DNA of 64,000 bases, taken from Paraburkholderia phytofirmans OLGA172 (GTDB lineage: Bacteria > Pseudomonadota > Gammaproteobacteria > Burkholderiales > Burkholderiaceae). Numbering within the stretch: position 1 is the stretch's first letter; every line of letters starts with the position of its first letter. The notes under the pieces are model-generated. The model was not told where the DNA came from and did not search any database. It saw only the letters and a program-made list of their open reading frames with translations. Where the stretch lies: contig NZ_CP014579.1 of NCBI RefSeq assembly GCF_001634365.1, positions 3,410,001 to 3,474,000 on the forward strand. The letters are read 5' to 3'. Shown one piece after another: positions 60,971-64,000 of this stretch. A program made the position numbers and the translations under genes.

Positions 60971-62143
60971 TCAGCGCTCCTGCACCGGCGCCTGCACCCG
61001 CGCCTTCCATTGGCCGCCCTTGCCGCGCCAGTAGCGCACCGCCGACGCGAACGTCGCGCCGACATAGAACAAAGCCACCAGCGGCAGAAACGGCGCCCAC
61101 AGCGGCGAGCGGCGGTAATAGCCGAGCATCGGCGCATAAGCGCAGCACATGAGCGCCCAGGCAAGCCACGCCGGCCAGCCCTGCGGACCGAGCACCAGCG
61201 CAGCCACCGGCGGCATCAGGTAGATGATCGTCATGCCCAACAGCGTGCCTGCCAGCAGCAGCGGCGAGTAATGCAACTGGGTAAAGGCCGTGCGCGCGAT
61301 CATGTTCCAGATCTCACGCCAGCTGTCGTAAGGACGCAGCGACACGCTGCGCGCCGCCACATCCAGACGGATCGGGTGACGCCCCGTGCCGCGATGCTTG
61401 ATCCGCGCAGCAAGGCTGCAATCGTCGATCAGTTCGGCGCGAATCGACTCGATGCCGCCCGCTTCTTCGAGCGCGCTGCGCCGGACCAGCATGCAGCCGC
61501 CCGCAGCTGCGGCCGTGCGGTTGCGCGGGTTGTTGACCCACGAAAACGGGTACAGCTTCGCGAAGAAGAACACGAAGGCCGGGATCAACGCCTTCTCCCA
61601 GAACGAATCGCAGCGCAGACGGACCATCAGCGAGACGAGGTCGCGCTTTTCCGCATCCGCACGGGCGACGAGTTGTGCGACGGCGTCGGCGGGATGGCCG
61701 ATGTCCGCGTCGGTGAGCAGCAGGAAATCGGCCGGCAGGCCGAGCGTGCGCACCGCCTCGATACCTTGCGACTGCGCCCACACCTTGCCGGACCAGCCCG
61801 GCGGCAGCGGCTTCGCGCTCAGGACCGTCAGGCGATCGGGGCATTGCAGTTGCAACGCGGCCGCGCGGGCGGCGTCGGCGGTGCCGTCGGTGCTGTGGTC
61901 GTCGACGACAATGACGTGGAACTCGCCCGGATAGTCCTGCTCGAGCAGAGTTGTGACTGCTTGCGCGATCACATCGACCTCATTGCGTGCCGGCACGACG
62001 GCGGCAACCGCAGGCCAGGTTTCACGCGGTTCGAGCGTGAGCGGCGTGGCGGGACGCGCCCGCCAGAAACCGCCACGCGCGAACAACAACACGCACCAGA
62101 TCAGCAGGGAAAGACACGAAAGAAGAAACAGAACCACCGCCAT
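60971..62143 (-). CDS. hpnB: Hopene-associated glycosyltransferase HpnB
   Basis: The 390-residue protein has an N-terminal hydrophobic helix (VVLFLLSCLSLLIWCVLLFA). A GT2 family catalytic domain follows: VVPARNEVDVI (about 50), VVDDHSTDGTA (about 80), LLLTDADIGHP (DxD, about 143) and IDDCSLAARIKHRG (about 228). Three or four C-terminal hydrophobic helices close the protein (LLLAGTLLGMTIIYLMPP and others). The family is found with hopanoid genes; the acceptor is unknown. It converges on the 60266 gene and lies upstream of, and divergent from, ispH. Confidence 0.92.
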   Translation of the reverse strand: MAVVLFLLSCLSLLIWCVLLFARGGFWRARPATPLTLEPRETWPAVAAVVPARNEVDVIAQAVTTLLEQDYPGEFHVIVVDDHSTDGTADAARAAALQLQCPDRLTVLSAKPLPPGWSGKVWAQSQGIEAVRTLGLPADFLLLTDADIGHPADAVAQLVARADAEKRDLVSLMVRLRCDSFWEKALIPAFVFFFAKLYPFSWVNNPRNRTAAAAGGCMLVRRSALEEAGGIESIRAELIDDCSLAARIKHRGTGRHPIRLDVAARSVSLRPYDSWREIWNMIARTAFTQLHYSPLLLAGTLLGMTIIYLMPPVAALVLGPQGWPAWLAWALMCCAYAPMLGYYRRSPLWAPFLPLVALFYVGATFASAVRYWRGKGGQWKARVQAPVQER

Positions 62144-62748
62144 TAACCATTACCCTCGAGTGAACCCGCGTGGACGCCGACGCGTCGCGACAGACGCATC
62201 ACCACAGTGCGTGCCGCGACGACGCACCAGTCAAGCAAGCCGCCGGATGGCGCCGCACAGCTCGATTCGCAGCCGCCCGGGAGTACGCAACGCGAGCGGC
62301 AGTTTATACTGCGCAATCGCGCCGGCGAGCTTGCCGAACAGGAGTGGGTGCACCGGCGCCGCGCGCCGCTCTGATCCGACGCCCATCCAGCGAGCCTTGA
62401 AACCTTTCTGTAATGCGGTCGCAAACGTGCACCGCAGGACCACGTAGTTTAAGGGTTCCGCCAAACCGGTGCAGCGTGTAATCATTGCCATCCGCGCATT
62501 GCCACCCGCGCATTGCCGCCTGCGCCACGGATGCGGTGCCGAACGGCGAGCCCTCGGTGCGGCGGCTGCCCAACACCTTGGCAGGCGTGCAGAGCAAAGC
62601 CGGCCTGATAGCGTTAGAATGCGCGTTTGGTTTTGCTGTACCGGCCTCATCGCCGGGGCTCAAGACGTCAACTAAATAGATGGTCGCGGCGATAAAGTCA
62701 TAATTACCGACTTCTTCGAGACCCGCGTCAGTCGGAGTTCGCCAATTT
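62144..62748. other. Divergent promoter region between hpnB and ispH
   Basis: About 600 bp without a gene I would defend, although both strands are open in places because of high GC. It should contain the promoters of hpnB and ispH. In many Burkholderia genomes a PPIase gene precedes ispH; it is not found here. Confidence 0.45.
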
Positions 62749-63693
62749 ATGCGAGTCATCCTTGCTCAGCCCCGCGGCTTTTGTGCGGGTGTTGTTCGTG
62801 CCATCGAGATTGTCGATCGCGCGTTACAGCAACACGGCGCGCCCGTGTATGTCCGCCACGAGATTGTTCACAATCGCCACGTGGTAGACAATTTGCGCCA
62901 GAAAGGCGCGCGCTTTGTCGAAGAACTCGATGAGGTGCCGCATGGCGCCGTCGCGATTTTCAGCGCACATGGTGTCGCGCAGACCGTCGAGCGCGACGCG
63001 GAACAGCGCGGCCTCGACGTGCTCGACGCGACCTGCCCGCTCGTGACCAAAGTTCACGTGCAGGGGCGCCAATATGTGGCTGCGGGCCGTACCCTGATCC
63101 TGATCGGCCACGCAGGCCATCCGGAAGTGGAAGGCACGATCGGCCAGATTCCCGGCACGGTGCTGCTGGTGCAGAGCGAGGCCGAAGTCGCGCATCTGGA
63201 CCTGCCGCTCGATACGCCGCTTGCGTACGTCACGCAGACCACGCTTTCGGTCGACGACACGCGCGGCATCATCGACGCCTTGCTGCGCCGCTTCACCGAC
63301 ATCGTCGGTCCGGACACGCGCGACATCTGCTACGCCACGCAAAACCGCCAGGCGGCGGTGCGTGAGCTGAGCAAAGAGGTCGAGGTGCTGCTGGTGGTGG
63401 GCGCAACCAACAGTTCGAACTCGAACCGGCTGCGCGAGATCGGCAGCGAAACCGGCGTGGCGAGTTATCTCGTCGCCGATGGCTCGGAAGTGAAGCCGGA
63501 GTGGTTTGCGAACGTGCAGACCGTCGGCATCACGGCTGGTGCTTCCGCGCCGGAAGAGATGGTAACGAACGTAATCGATGCGCTGCGCGCATTGGGGCCT
63601 GTCGATGTCACGACGATGGCGGGCCGTGAAGAGAAAGTCGAATTCAAGTTGCCATCGAAACTGATGCAACCACTCGCTGCACGCGAAGTTTAA
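62749..63693 (+). CDS. ispH: 4-hydroxy-3-methylbut-2-enyl diphosphate reductase IspH
   Basis: The 314-residue enzyme makes IPP and DMAPP in the last step of the MEP pathway with a [4Fe-4S] cluster. The three cluster Cys residues are seen in [12 protein letters not shown] (Cys12), [11 protein letters not shown] (about 96) and [11 protein letters not shown] (about 197). Active-site His residues are in [11 protein letters not shown] (about 41) and [11 protein letters not shown] (about 124), and the Thr/Ser block in TNSSNSNRL. Length matches E. coli IspH (316). It supplies precursors for hopanoids, and hpnH follows 10 bp later, so both form one operon. Confidence 0.97.
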   Translation: MRVILAQPRGFCAGVVRAIEIVDRALQQHGAPVYVRHEIVHNRHVVDNLRQKGARFVEELDEVPHGAVAIFSAHGVAQTVERDAEQRGLDVLDATCPLVTKVHVQGRQYVAAGRTLILIGHAGHPEVEGTIGQIPGTVLLVQSEAEVAHLDLPLDTPLAYVTQTTLSVDDTRGIIDALLRRFTDIVGPDTRDICYATQNRQAAVRELSKEVEVLLVVGATNSSNSNRLREIGSETGVASYLVADGSEVKPEWFANVQTVGITAGASAPEEMVTNVIDALRALGPVDVTTMAGREEKVEFKLPSKLMQPLAAREV

Positions 63694-63703
63694 GGAGGAC
63701 GTC

Positions 63704-64000
63704 TTGTCTATTCCGCTGCTACAGAAAGTCCGGGTTGGCGCATACATCATGCGTCAGCATCTCTCTGGCAACAAACGCTACCCGCTCGCCTTGATGCTGG
63801 AGCCGCTGTTCCGCTGCAATCTTGCCTGTAATGGCTGCGGCAAGATCGATTATCCGGATCCCATCCTGAATCAGCGTCTGTCGCTCGAAGAATGCCTTGG
63901 CGCAGTCGACGAATGCGGCGCACCGGTCGTTTCGATTGCAGGCGGCGAGCCGCTCCTGCACAAGGAAATGCCGCAGATCGTGAAGGGCATCATCGCGCGC
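63704..64000 (+). CDS. hpnH: Adenosyl-hopene transferase HpnH (N-terminal part)
   Basis: The gene starts with TTG at 63704, six bases after AAGGAGG, and runs out of the window after 99 codons. The radical SAM motif CNLACNGCG is at about residues 43-51 (Cys-x3-Cys-x2-Cys), preceded by [12 protein letters not shown], and [10 protein letters not shown] follows. HpnH adds the adenosyl group to hopene, the first step to C35 bacteriohopanepolyols. It is co-transcribed with ispH. Identification is firm despite truncation by the window end. Confidence 0.94.
   Translation, partial: MSIPLLQKVRVGAYIMRQHLSGNKRYPLALMLEPLFRCNLACNGCGKIDYPDPILNQRLSLEECLGAVDECGAPVVSIAGGEPLLHKEMPQIVKGIIAR

Noticed and set aside
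60962..62146. Plus-strand frame of 394 codons opposite hpnB
   Set aside because: Antisense shadow; hpnB has clear glycosyltransferase motifs and membrane helices.
62824..63750. Minus-strand frame of 308 codons opposite ispH
   Set aside because: Antisense shadow of a certain enzyme gene.
1..64000. tRNA or rRNA genes
   Set aside because: I looked for cloverleaf-like stretches, especially near the island border at 52.9 kb, and found none I could support by eye. A covariance-model search would be decisive.

Overview
The window looks like a chromosome segment of a Paraburkholderia/Burkholderia-type betaproteobacterium. The evidence is the ImuA-ImuB-DnaE2 cassette, a phasin, H-NS-like proteins with the betaproteobacterial C-terminal domain, a Burkholderia-style Hfq paralogue, and at the right end a hopanoid block (hpnA, hpnB, ispH, hpnH). 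This is inferred from protein families alone; no database was searched.

Layout. (1) About 1-23.2 kb is a defence and DNA-repair island. It holds the start of a type I restriction methylase (hsdM), a Gabija-like operon (OLD/TOPRIM ATPase plus UvrD-like helicase, preceded by a possible nuclease), an unknown 503-residue protein, the SOS mutasome imuA-imuB-dnaE2 behind a perfect LexA box, a divergent operon of small proteins, an SRAP-domain protein, a large SF2 helicase cut by a complete IS3-family element, and an RloC/PrrC-like AAA ATPase. (2) About 23.2-46.4 kb is accessory DNA. It carries nucleoid proteins (H-NS-like, HU-like), a phasin, two cold-shock proteins, an Hfq paralogue and its relic, a DnaJ-like chaperone, a PII-like protein, a VIT/CCC1 transporter, small exported proteins and many decayed genes (terminase, acylphosphatase, copper-binding protein, SDR). 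(3) At 43.3-46.4 kb lies a run of unrecognised genes divergent from a double-HTH regulator with a direct-repeat operator. (4) At 47-52.9 kb a translationally coupled operon of three large tyrosine recombinases plus a small helper probably marks the right boundary of a mobile element. (5) From 52.9 kb to the end the sequence looks like core chromosome: a Crp/Fnr regulator, Mpo1-like protein, RarD, EgtD, acylphosphatase and hopanoid genes.

How the genes work together. The left island combines anti-phage functions with SOS-inducible mutagenic repair and an abasic-site protein, so DNA damage and invading DNA are the common theme. The middle part is rich in DNA- and RNA-binding global regulators and in pseudogenes, as expected of repeatedly acquired and decaying DNA. 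The right part supplies isoprenoid and hopanoid metabolism: IspH makes the C5 precursors, HpnH extends hopene, and HpnA/HpnB are hopanoid-associated.

Candidates for something new are the three-gene Gabija-like operon with its extra possible nuclease gene, the unknown operon controlled by the double-HTH protein, the unnamed helicase that can be exactly reconstructed across the IS insertion, and the three-recombinase transposition module.
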